Positions 29,042 through 36,088 of a stretch of DNA of 64,000 nt are shown here, piece after piece. The translations under genes and the position numbers were made by a program. The notes under the pieces are model-generated. The model did not search any database and had not been told where the DNA came from. It saw only the letters and a program-made list of their open reading frames with translations. Source of the DNA: Halobaculum limi (GTDB lineage Archaea > Halobacteriota > Halobacteria > Halobacteriales > Haloferacaceae); NCBI RefSeq assembly GCF_029490015.1, contig NZ_CP120468.1:2108001-2172000 (forward strand), given 5' to 3'. Numbering within the stretch: position 1 is the first letter of the stretch; each line of letters opens with the position of its first letter.

Positions 29042-30030
29042 TCGGCCACCTCCAGCGCCCGTCGACACGCGCGGGCGACGCGTTCGGCGTCGGCGGCGTC
29101 GTCGATGCGGGTGTCCGTCCGCACGGTCGGTCGGTCGAGGTTGGTTCCGTCCTCGTCGTCGAGGACGAACGCGTCGGCGAACGGGTAAGCGTCGGCGACG
29201 CCCGCGGTCGAGGGGTCGCGGCCGACGCCGCGCATCAGGTCGGCGGCGGGCCCGGAGAACACTCGATCCTCGACGAACGGCGAGACGGCGACCACCGTCG
29301 TCTCGTGAAGTGCCTCGCGCACGCCGTCGAGTGCGAGCATCGGGCCGATGCTGGTGACAGGGTTGGAGGGACCGATCACCACGTCGTCTGTCAGGGCGTC
29401 GCGGACGGCGTCGGTCGGGGATGCGTCGTCGCCGCCGCGGAACTCCACGTCTTCGACGCCCGGCTCTGCGCGATTCGCGACCCAGTACTCCTGAAAGTGC
29501 ATCGACCCGTCTTCGGTGTGGACGATGGTCGCCACGGGGTCGTCGCTCATCGGGATCAGGTCGATATCGAGGTCGAACGCCTCGGCGAGCGTCCGGGTGA
29601 CCTCGGTGAGCGTGTACCCCTCGTCGAGGAGTGAGGTTCGGGTGACGTGGACCGCGCGGTCGCGGTCGCCGATCTGCATAAACTCCGCGACGCCAGAGAA
29701 GCGCCGCCAGCGAGCGATGTCGCGGCCGGCGGTCTGGGCGTCGTCTGCGAGGTAGCGCGGGCCGCCGTCGAGACCAGCGGCGTCGGCCAACGCCATCAGT
29801 TCCTCGTGGGTCTCGGTGGTGTCGTCGGCGATGCCCCACCAGCGCTCGCGGTCGATGACGCCGCCGCCGTGAAAGAGGACGGTGTCGACGTCGGGGCACA
29901 CGAGGTGGCCGCCGAGTTCGACGTCGTCGCCGGTGTTGCCGACGACGGTCGTCGACTCGGGAGCGAACACGTCGGCGGCACCGTCGAGGAGTTTGGGCGT
30001 GCCGGTGCCGCCGGCGAGGAACGTAACCAT
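29038..30030 (-). CDS. cofD: 2-phospho-L-lactate transferase CofD (F420 synthesis)
   Basis: This 330-residue protein starts [17 protein letters not shown] and has the CofD landmarks [20 protein letters not shown] and [15 protein letters not shown]. CofD joins the activated lactyl-phosphate/PEP group to Fo (7,8-didemethyl-8-hydroxy-5-deazaflavin) to give F420-0 or its dehydro form. It heads a tightly overlapped operon with the Dus-like, CitG-like and DUF447 genes. Haloarchaea use F420 in several reductases, including glucose-6-phosphate and nitro/redox enzymes. Confidence 0.95.
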   Translation of the reverse strand: MVTFLAGGTGTPKLLDGAADVFAPESTTVVGNTGDDVELGGHLVCPDVDTVLFHGGGVIDRERWWGIADDTTETHEELMALADAAGLDGGPRYLADDAQTAGRDIARWRRFSGVAEFMQIGDRDRAVHVTRTSLLDEGYTLTEVTRTLAEAFDLDIDLIPMSDDPVATIVHTEDGSMHFQEYWVANRAEPGVEDVEFRGGDDASPTDAVRDALTDDVVIGPSNPVTSIGPMLALDGVREALHETTVVAVSPFVEDRVFSGPAADLMRGVGRDPSTAGVADAYPFADAFVLDDEDGTNLDRPTVRTDTRIDDAADAERVARACRRALEVAE

Positions 30031-30096
30031 ACCCCCGCTTACACGGGCGGCGATTTGTATGCTGTCGTTACGGCGGTCGACACGTCGAGCGGTGTG

Positions 30097-30378
30097 TCAC
30101 TCGTCGGCGTCGTCGCCGTCTGCCGTCGCTTTCGACTCCCCCTGGAGCCGTTTCGCGGCGTCGCGGCGGTCGACGAGGAACTCCACGAGTGCGCCGACGG
30201 CGACGAGCAGCGACACCCACCGCGTGAGCGACACGTACCAGTCGCTCGGCTCTAGGTCTTCGGGGTTCTCGTAGCCCGCGAGGAGGAGGCGCTTGGTGTA
30301 GTCGATGGTCTGCTTCGGGAACGCGGCGCCGGCAAGGCCGAACACGACCGTCGTCAGAGAGGATGCGCGCTGTTTCAC
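30097..30378 (-). CDS. Small membrane protein, unknown
   Basis: This 93-residue protein starts from a GTG at 30378. It has two hydrophobic stretches (LTTVVFGLAGAAF and WVSLLVAVGALVEFLV) with PKQTIDYTKRLLLAGYENPEDL between them, and an acidic tail. A longer frame from TTG at 30405 would add nine residues. No known domain is recognised. It is about 70 bp upstream of cofD on the same strand and could be transcribed with it. Confidence 0.65.
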   Translation of the reverse strand: MKQRASSLTTVVFGLAGAAFPKQTIDYTKRLLLAGYENPEDLEPSDWYVSLTRWVSLLVAVGALVEFLVDRRDAAKRLQGESKATADGDDADE

Positions 30379-30437
30379 AGACGGAGGTACGTGTCGGGTG
30401 AACAAAAGGACGTGGTTGCAGTAGCGCGGCGGAGTGC

Positions 30438-30644
30438 CTACGCGTCGATCATTACTTCGGTCGCTTTGATCACCGCCGACGCCTCCATCCCCTCCTCGAG
30501 ACCGAGGCGGTCGACGGAGTTGGCGGTGATGATCGACGTGACGTGTTGGCCGTCACCGAGTTCGATCGTCACTTCGGCGGTCAGGCCGTCGACATCGATG
30601 CTGCTGATGGTACCGTGCAGACTGTTTCGCGCACTGAGCGTCAT
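30438..30644 (-). CDS. Single TOBE (Mop) domain molybdate/oxyanion-binding protein
   Basis: This 68-residue protein is one TOBE/Mop domain: MTLSARNSLHGTISSIDVDG, then AEVTIELGDGQHVTSIITANSVDRLGL and GMEASAVIKATEVMI. Such molbindins oligomerise and bind molybdate or tungstate; here it may store or buffer molybdate for MoaA-dependent enzymes. The start is fixed by an ATTTATG element 28 bp upstream of the ATG; an upstream frame would add nine residues over that promoter. Confidence 0.9.
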   Translation of the reverse strand: MTLSARNSLHGTISSIDVDGLTAEVTIELGDGQHVTSIITANSVDRLGLEEGMEASAVIKATEVMIDA

Positions 30645-30668
30645 ACTACAGACATCGCGTGCGAGCGA

Positions 30669-30675
30669 CATAAAT
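30669..30675 (-). promoter_or_regulatory. TATA box of the TOBE gene
   Basis: ATTTATG on the minus strand is 25-31 bp before the ATG at 30644, typical for leaderless haloarchaeal transcripts. Confidence 0.45.
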
Positions 30676-30758
30676 CTGGACTGAGTCGTGTGTACGCGTC
30701 GCTCACGGCTGCAGTCCGTCGAAGAAGTCGAAGTCGGTAGCGTGTGAGTCGACGTCGC

Positions 30759-31238
30759 TCAGTGCGACTCGTCCTCGTACACCCACTCTGCGGTGCCGAG
30801 GTCCCAGTCGACCAGTTCCTCGTCGTCGAAGAACAGGTCGATCTCACGTTCGTTCGCGCCCTCGTCCTCGTGGTCGGAGCCGTGGATGACGTTGTGGCCC
30901 AAGTCGAGGCCGTAGTCGCCACGGATCGTGCCGGGGGCGGAGTCGGCAGGGTCGGTCTCGCCCATCATCTTGCGGACCTGCCGCGTGGCGTCCGCGCCCT
31001 CCCAGACCATCGCGAAGACGGGACCGGAGGTGATGAACTCGACGAGACCCTCGAAGAACGGCTTGCCTTCGTGCTCGCCGTAGTGCTCGTGGGCCAGGTC
31101 CTCGTCGATCTGCATAAATTTCGCACCGACGAGTTTCAGGCCGCGCTCCTCGAAGCGGGAGACGATGTCCCCGATGAGGCCGCGCTGGACGCCGTCGGGC
31201 TTGACCATCACGAACGTGCGCTCGTCGTGGTGGCTCAT
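30759..31238 (-). CDS. ndk: Nucleoside-diphosphate kinase
   Basis: This 159-residue protein starts [21 protein letters not shown] and has the catalytic segment GHNVIHGSD with the phosphohistidine. It balances NTP pools by phosphoryl transfer from ATP to NDPs. An acidic stretch ([17 protein letters not shown]) and the C-terminal tail are normal for halophilic Ndk. It is the last gene of the L7Ae-S28e-L24e operon and overlaps rpl24e by 4 bp (ATGA). Confidence 0.96.
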   Translation of the reverse strand: MSHHDERTFVMVKPDGVQRGLIGDIVSRFEERGLKLVGAKFMQIDEDLAHEHYGEHEGKPFFEGLVEFITSGPVFAMVWEGADATRQVRKMMGETDPADSAPGTIRGDYGLDLGHNVIHGSDHEDEGANEREIDLFFDDEELVDWDLGTAEWVYEDESH

Positions 31239-31411
31239 TCGCGACCCGCCTCTGTCCAGTTCTGGTCGCGTGCTTCACGACCCAGATCCGCGTTCTTCTC
31301 GCACTTCGACGAACAGAAGTGCGTGACGCTGCCGTCGACGCTCACGAACATCGTGCCCGTGCCGGGCTCGATGTCTGCGCCGCAGTAGTCACAGTCTCGT
31401 TGCTGGGGCAT
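31235..31411 (-). CDS. rpl24e: 50S ribosomal protein L24e
   Basis: This 58-residue protein is archaeal eL24 with a zinc finger: [17 protein letters not shown] and [10 protein letters not shown] carry the four Cys ligands (CxxC and CxxxC). It is a large-subunit component. It lies 3 bp after rps28e and its stop overlaps the ndk start (ATGA). The residual C-terminal part ends TEAGRE, typical for the archaeal form. Confidence 0.95.
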   Translation of the reverse strand: MPQQRDCDYCGADIEPGTGTMFVSVDGSVTHFCSSKCEKNADLGREARDQNWTEAGRE

Positions 31412-31414
31412 TGC

Positions 31415-31639
31415 TTACTGACCTCCGATGGAGTCGGCGTCGCGCTGGGTCTCGCGCAGTTGGAGGATGTCCCCCATCCGGACGGGACCCAGGACGTTCC
31501 GCGTGATGATACGGCCCTGGTTTTCGCCCTCCTGGATGCGGCACTTGACCTGCATGGCCTCGCCGTGCATCCCGGTCTTGCCGACGATCTCGACGACCTC
31601 GGCAGACGTGGAGCCGCTCTCTTGCTCTTCAGCGGACAT
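31415..31639 (-). CDS. rps28e: 30S ribosomal protein S28e
   Basis: This 74-residue protein is archaeal eS28: [23 protein letters not shown], then [32 protein letters not shown]. It is an OB-fold protein of the small subunit near the mRNA exit. It lies 6 bp downstream of the L7Ae gene and 3 bp before rpl24e, in the conserved archaeal L7Ae-S28e-L24e-Ndk operon. Confidence 0.96.
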   Translation of the reverse strand: MSAEEQESGSTSAEVVEIVGKTGMHGEAMQVKCRIQEGENQGRIITRNVLGPVRMGDILQLRETQRDADSIGGQ

Positions 31640-31645
31640 GGTGGC

Positions 31646-32008
31646 TTACCGCAGTTCCTCGACCTTACCCGCGATGTCCTCGATGTCCTCCTCGGCCTCG
31701 CCAGCCTCGGTGACGGCGGCGGCCGCCGAACCGACTTCGAGGCCAGCCGCGTGGCCGACATCGTCCTGCGTCTCGATGAAGACGTAGGAGATGCCCTTCT
31801 CCTCGCACAGTTCGGGGAGGTGCATCACGATCTCTTCGGGCTCGACGTCCTCGGCGATGTACACGAGCGTGGCGTTGCCGCGCTCGACCGCCTTGGTCGT
31901 CTCGTTGGTTCCTTTCTTGACGATGCCGGTGTCGCGGGCTACCTCGAGCGCGTCGAGGCTTCGTTCCGCGAGGTCCGCAGGGGTTTCGTAGTCGACGTAG
32001 ACTGACAT
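31646..32008 (-). CDS. rpl7ae: Ribosomal protein L7Ae (K-turn binding)
   Basis: This 120-residue protein matches archaeal L7Ae: [38 protein letters not shown], then [25 protein letters not shown]. It binds K-turns in rRNA, C/D and H/ACA guide RNAs and RNase P RNA. The TATA element at 32123-32128 lies about 115 bp before the ATG, implying a leader of about 90 nt, unusual for a haloarchaeal operon with mostly leaderless genes. An in-frame extension upstream of this ATG does not look like the protein family. Confidence 0.96.
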   Translation of the reverse strand: MSVYVDYETPADLAERSLDALEVARDTGIVKKGTNETTKAVERGNATLVYIAEDVEPEEIVMHLPELCEEKGISYVFIETQDDVGHAAGLEVGSAAAAVTEAGEAEEDIEDIAGKVEELR

Positions 32009-32122
32009 GGTTGTGTGGCTTCCCGCTCGGTGGCTCGACACCTCCGCCGGTCGTAAGTCCCTGACGACGGAGCGGGTCACGACCCCGAGCAGGTCGTACT
32101 GCAACGATAGTTGGGATGGCCG

Positions 32123-32128
32123 TATAAA
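32123..32128 (-). promoter_or_regulatory. TATA box of the L7Ae operon with long leader
   Basis: TTTATA on the minus strand, about 115 bp before the L7Ae ATG. It predicts transcription start near 32099 and an untranslated leader of about 90 nt. Confidence 0.5.
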
Positions 32129-32203
32129 CGTGTTCAATGCATCCTGGCCGTGTGACGGCGGGACACGGGAGTTGGACTCACTCTTCGGAGCCGTCGCCGT
32201 CGC

Positions 32204-32893
32204 TCACTCCGACGCTGCGACTGCACGAACGGGCGCGCCGTCGGCGTCGACACGGAGCGGATACGCCCGCACCACGAACTGCTCCGGTAGGCCTGTCGAC
32301 AGCCGGAGGTTCTCGAACACGAGGTTCCCGCTCCCGAGGAGTTCCCGATGTGCGGGAACGCCGTCTGGTTCGTCTGTCCCCGCCCGGTCTGTCGGCGTGG
32401 GGTCTGGGTTCAGCGTGTCCAGGCCGACCGAACACCCTGCCGCCGCGATCCGTCGCGCCGCCGCAGGCGTCAGGTACGGGTGGTCGAGGTACCGCTGGTC
32501 GCCCCAGTACTCTCCCCATCCGGTCCGGATCACGAGTAAGTCAGTGTCGAGGCCGTCCGCCGCACCGTCGACGCCAGTACCGGCCTCCACGTCGTCGACG
32601 CCCTCGGGGAGCATCTCCGGTGTGATCGGTTCGCGGGCGTCGAGGCCAGCGAGGTCAACGAAGGTGGCATCGAAGCGGAACTCCTCGACGGCGAACTCGT
32701 CGAGCGTCGCGCCGTCCGGTTCGGTGTGTGCGGGTGCGTCGACGTGCGTGCCGGCGTGCGTGCCCAGCGAGAGGCGCGTGACGCGGTAGCCGTCGGCGTC
32801 CATCGTCGCGTGCGGTTCGAGCGAGACCGCGGGGTCACCGGGGTACACCGGCATCCCCGACTCGACACGGTGGGTCAGGTCGACGGGGTCCAT
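32204..32893 (-). CDS. Cyclase-family (KynB-like) metal hydrolase
   Basis: This 229-residue protein belongs to the cyclase/arylformamidase (KynB) family. The metal-binding signature LGTHAGTHVDAPAH (HxGTHxDxPxH) is present near residue 44, with MPVYPGDP near the start and ELLGSGNLVFENL near the end. Members hydrolyse N-formylkynurenine, isatin or other cyclic amides; no tryptophan-degradation genes are close, so the substrate is open. It stands in a short operon of one gene. Confidence 0.9.
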   Translation of the reverse strand: MDPVDLTHRVESGMPVYPGDPAVSLEPHATMDADGYRVTRLSLGTHAGTHVDAPAHTEPDGATLDEFAVEEFRFDATFVDLAGLDAREPITPEMLPEGVDDVEAGTGVDGAADGLDTDLLVIRTGWGEYWGDQRYLDHPYLTPAAARRIAAAGCSVGLDTLNPDPTPTDRAGTDEPDGVPAHRELLGSGNLVFENLRLSTGLPEQFVVRAYPLRVDADGAPVRAVAASE

Positions 32894-32991
32894 ACCGGAG
32901 GAGCGCAGCGCGGACCCGTGAACGTGGCGACGGCTAGCGGCGCGCTGTCAGCGGTGGACTCAATCGGTCGGGAAACGAAGCGTCGACCGAG

Positions 32992-33156
32992 ATGACGGAG
33001 TGTGCCGAAGAGAACTGTGCGGAGCGAGCGGCGGTGCGACTCCACGTCCCGTGGGACACAGACCGAGACGTCTGTGTCGCCCACGCGCGGGCGCTCGTCC
33101 AGCGTGACGGCGTCGTCGCCGAACCGCTCCCGGGACACGAGGCCGAGTGGCCGTAG
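32992..33156 (+). CDS. Small Cys/His protein, putative zinc ribbon
   Basis: This is a 54-residue frame from ATG 32992 to TAG 33156. It has Cys4, Cys9, Cys28 and His31 (TECAEENC and DVCVAHARAL), a possible zinc site. It includes HVPWDTDRDVCVAHARALV and ends GHEAEWP. The acidic, motif-bearing composition suggests a real haloarchaeal small protein, although too short for standard calls. It converges with the GNAT gene, with a 7-bp gap between the stops. Function unknown. Confidence 0.6.
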   Translation: MTECAEENCAERAAVRLHVPWDTDRDVCVAHARALVQRDGVVAEPLPGHEAEWP

Positions 33157-33163
33157 CGAAGGG

Positions 33164-33898
33164 TTACGCGAGGCGCTTCGCCAGCATCACCTCGTCGACG
33201 TACTCGCCGTCCATCCTGTAGTGGTCCTCGCGGACGGCCTCTCGTTCCCAGCCGTGGGATTCGAGGAAGCCGATGGCTCCCTCGTTCGTCGCAGGAACGC
33301 TGTTGTACAGTTTCTCGAAGTCGTGGTCGCTCGCCCACGCCTCACCCTCCTCTAGGAGGGTCGCCCCGATCCCCTTCCCGCGGTACTCCGGGATGAGTCC
33401 GACTGTGAGGACGGCGGTGTGGCTCAGTTTCTCGGCCTCGGGTAAGTCGAGGTGGACCCATCCGATCACGTCGTCGTCGACGGCGGCGACCAGGAACAGT
33501 CGCGACCGCACGTCGTTGTGGCGGAGGATGACCTCGTCGTGTTCGATGACGTCTGCGACCGTCTCCGCCTCGATGTACCTCCCCTCGCCCGCGACCGCGC
33601 GGATTGCTGACACGAGGCCACCCAAGTCTGGTTGTGCCGCCATTCGGACGACGTACTCGATACCGTTCGCCGTGTACGCGGTGGCGTCTTCCTCGGCGTA
33701 CGCGACGCTCAGTCGGTCGTCTTCCCAGGTGAGATACCCGTCGCGGACCAGCGCTGTCACGTGGTGGCCGAACGCGGTCCGGTCCATATTGAGCGCGCGT
33801 CGAACGTCTCGTTCGTGGACGTTCCCGTGCTCCTCGACGTACTCGTACAGGTCGCGCCGGTCGTCGTGGGTGAAGGTCAGCTTCTCGGTTAGCTCCAT
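33164..33898 (-). CDS. Winged-helix-GNAT acetyltransferase fusion
   Basis: This 244-residue protein has an N-terminal winged-helix-like part (YEYVEEHGNVHERDVRRALNM, then HHVTALVRDGYL) followed by a GNAT acetyltransferase with the acetyl-CoA motif LIPEYRGKGIGATLLEEGEAW and NEGAIGFLESHGWERE. Domain order suggests a DNA-binding module that brings an acetyltransferase to a target or senses a ligand. ATG at 33898 is preferred over GTG at 33913, which would add five residues. Substrate unknown. Confidence 0.82.
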   Translation of the reverse strand: MELTEKLTFTHDDRRDLYEYVEEHGNVHERDVRRALNMDRTAFGHHVTALVRDGYLTWEDDRLSVAYAEEDATAYTANGIEYVVRMAAQPDLGGLVSAIRAVAGEGRYIEAETVADVIEHDEVILRHNDVRSRLFLVAAVDDDVIGWVHLDLPEAEKLSHTAVLTVGLIPEYRGKGIGATLLEEGEAWASDHDFEKLYNSVPATNEGAIGFLESHGWEREAVREDHYRMDGEYVDEVMLAKRLA

Positions 33899-33990
33899 GT
33901 GCAATGATACCACATAGCAACACTTAACCGTGCGTCGCGCCTACGTACCCGAGACATCTCGTTTCTGGTCAGAATAAGTGCACGCTGGTG

Positions 33991-34383
33991 TCACTCCTGT
34001 TTCGGTGCGGAGTCGGTCACAGTCGGATCCTGTCGCGCGGGGACGCCTGTGAGAACACGCGCGACGGAAACGATGTTTCGAGTGTCCAGCAGCGTCTCCG
34101 CCGCGACCCTGACGGGCACCGACGGCGCACAGTCGACGCCGAGGTGCCTCGCGTACACGGCCAGCCAGTCTTCCGTCGCCCGGTTGAGTAAGTCGAGGTC
34201 TCGGGGCTGGACTCTCTCCTCCTCGCTCACGCGCGCCTCGATGTAGCACGCGACGACGGGGCCGAGGCCGTCGCGTGCGGCACGGCGGGCCGCGGCGTCG
34301 GCGGGCGGGTCGGTGACGCCCGCACGCTCGCTGGCGCGCGCCGCTCGCGCCGCGCGTGTCGCGAGGGTTTCGGCGTCGCTCAC
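33991..34383 (-). CDS. Conserved haloarchaeal protein, unknown
   Basis: This protein of about 130 residues has a basic Ala/Arg-rich first third (AARAARASERAG, AARRAARDGLGP), then VACYIEARVSEEERVQPRDLDLLNRATEDWLAVYARHLG, predicted helical, and a polar C-terminus. It has no known motif. Start choice is ambiguous: GTG 34383 (4 bp after the upstream stop) or ATG 34398 (overlapping it). It follows the ETF dehydrogenase gene, so may be in the ETF operon. Confidence 0.6.
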   Translation of the reverse strand: MSDAETLATRAARAARASERAGVTDPPADAAARRAARDGLGPVVACYIEARVSEEERVQPRDLDLLNRATEDWLAVYARHLGVDCAPSVPVRVAAETLLDTRNIVSVARVLTGVPARQDPTVTDSAPKQE

Positions 34384-34387
34384 GGGG

Positions 34388-36088
34388 TCACCCCTCATCG
34401 AACTGGACGCCTTTCCCGCCGCTCGGGTGTCGCCACTCGGTCGCCGCGACGACGGCACACGTCCCACACTCGACGCACGGCTGGGTGTCGAGGCTGACGG
34501 CGCGACGCTGCTCGCCGTTCGAGGCGACGACCTCCTCGCGGTAACAGCCGCCACCGAAGTCGCGGGCGCTGACCGGGCAGGCGGTCACGGCGTCCCCGCT
34601 GGCTTCGACGGAGTCGTCCACGAGGTGGATGTGGGGGTTACCGATGTCGGTGTCGTAGGTGAGCGACCCGATGCGCTCCTCCAGCGACGGCGGCGTCGCG
34701 TCGTTCTCGCTGGTGACGCGCGTGCCGAGTTCCTCCGCCAACACGACGGGGACGGTGGAGTACGCCGCGTTCGTGTCCGGCAGCGCCCCGAGCAGGAACG
34801 GTGAGTTGAATGCTCGCTCGACCACCGGCGCGGCCAGTCGAACGCCGAGACGACCGACCCGTGACTCGGCGACGCGTTCGACCGCGTCGGACACCAAGTC
34901 GTGTTCGCCCGCACGCCCGAGCGCCCGATAGCGTCGCGGGCGCAACGTCGCGTACAGACCCGAGTCGTGGAGTTTCCGCTCGTATCGCTCGCCCGCAGAG
35001 CCAGTGTCACGGCGGTTTCGCGCCTCGATGAACGCCTCTGCGGCGAGGCCGCCCGCCGTGACGGCGTGGTTCATCCCCTTGATGATCGGTCCCTGTGCCT
35101 GCATCTGTCCGGCAGCGTCGCCGACGAGCAGCAGTCGGCCGCGGTGCGGAGACGGGTGGGCCGCCCGCTTCGCGTCGGGGACGAGTTTCGCGGAGTACTC
35201 TCGCTCGGCGTACTCGTCGGGGAGCCACTGGCCGAGATGCGGGTGCGTGAGGAGTGCGTCGAGCAGTTCTTGTGGTTCGGCCTGCCGCGCCACGAGACTG
35301 TCGAGGTGGAACACAGTCCCGATGGACAGCGAGTCCCGGTTCGTGTACAGGAAGCCGCCGCCGCGGACGTCCTCGAAGAGGTCGCCCGCGAACAGTCGAG
35401 CCACCCCCTCGTCGTCGCCGATGTCGAACCGCTCCGCGATGACGTCGGGCGGCACGTCGACGACGGCCTTCACGCCTTGGAAGAACTCCTTGGGGTCGTC
35501 CCAGTCCATCAGGCCGGCCTCCCGTGCGAGTTCGCTGTTCACGCCGTCGGCAGCGATGACCACGTCTGCTCGAATCGGATCGAGTTCGTCGCAGGTGACG
35601 CCCACGATGTCGCCGTTCTCACGGAGTAGACCGTTGACGTGGACTTCAGTGAGGAGGCCGCCGCCGGCCGCTGCCGTCCGCTCGTGAACTCGCTCGGCGA
35701 GCCACGAGTCCATCCGCCGGCGTAACACGGCGTCACACCACGCCGTGTCGTGGTCGTGGACGCGCTGAAGGTCGACAGTGTGGATCCGGTCGCCCGCGAG
35801 CGTGTCCATATAGTTCCGGGTGACGGGCCGTTCCGTCGCCGCCTCGCGGAAGCCGTCGAACAGGCGGTCGAGCGTGAACGGTGCGGACTCCTCTGCGTAC
35901 AGGAGGCCGCCGGAGACGTTCTTCGACCCTGCCTCCACCCCACGCTCTACCACGAGCGTCTCGACGCCGTTGTCGGCGAGGACGGCCGCGGCCGCCGCGC
36001 CGGCGGGGCCGGCACCGACGACGACCGCCTCGAACGACTCGCCCTCGACGTCGCCGCGGTCGAATCCGAGTTCGCTCACGTCACTCAT
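34388..36088 (-). CDS. fixC: ETF-quinone oxidoreductase (FixC) fused to a FixX-like ferredoxin
   Basis: This 566-residue flavoprotein has the FAD motif VVGAGPAGAAAAAVLADNG and a mid-chain GDAAGQMQAQGPIIKG typical of FixC/ETF:ubiquinone oxidoreductases. The last ~80 residues (HIHLVDDS...ACPVSARDFGGGCY...QPCVECGTCAVVAATEWRHPSGGKGVQF) are a FixX-like ferredoxin module, usually a separate gene in bacteria. It would move electrons from ETF to the quinone pool. Start ATG 36088 overlaps the etfA stop by 8 bp. It is the third gene of the etfB-etfA-fixC operon. Confidence 0.93.
   Translation of the reverse strand: MSDVSELGFDRGDVEGESFEAVVVGAGPAGAAAAAVLADNGVETLVVERGVEAGSKNVSGGLLYAEESAPFTLDRLFDGFREAATERPVTRNYMDTLAGDRIHTVDLQRVHDHDTAWCDAVLRRRMDSWLAERVHERTAAAGGGLLTEVHVNGLLRENGDIVGVTCDELDPIRADVVIAADGVNSELAREAGLMDWDDPKEFFQGVKAVVDVPPDVIAERFDIGDDEGVARLFAGDLFEDVRGGGFLYTNRDSLSIGTVFHLDSLVARQAEPQELLDALLTHPHLGQWLPDEYAEREYSAKLVPDAKRAAHPSPHRGRLLLVGDAAGQMQAQGPIIKGMNHAVTAGGLAAEAFIEARNRRDTGSAGERYERKLHDSGLYATLRPRRYRALGRAGEHDLVSDAVERVAESRVGRLGVRLAAPVVERAFNSPFLLGALPDTNAAYSTVPVVLAEELGTRVTSENDATPPSLEERIGSLTYDTDIGNPHIHLVDDSVEASGDAVTACPVSARDFGGGCYREEVVASNGEQRRAVSLDTQPCVECGTCAVVAATEWRHPSGGKGVQFDEG

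Noticed and set aside
27663-29357. Two long plus-strand frames opposite the cofD operon
   Set aside because: They lie opposite four well-supported coupled genes and show Arg/Ser-rich shadow composition.
32009-32137. In-frame extension of L7Ae, and a K-turn in its leader
   Set aside because: The extra 43 residues do not fit the family. I looked for an RNA K-turn (a bulge followed by tandem G-A pairs) and did not find a fully paired one; only the long leader is kept.
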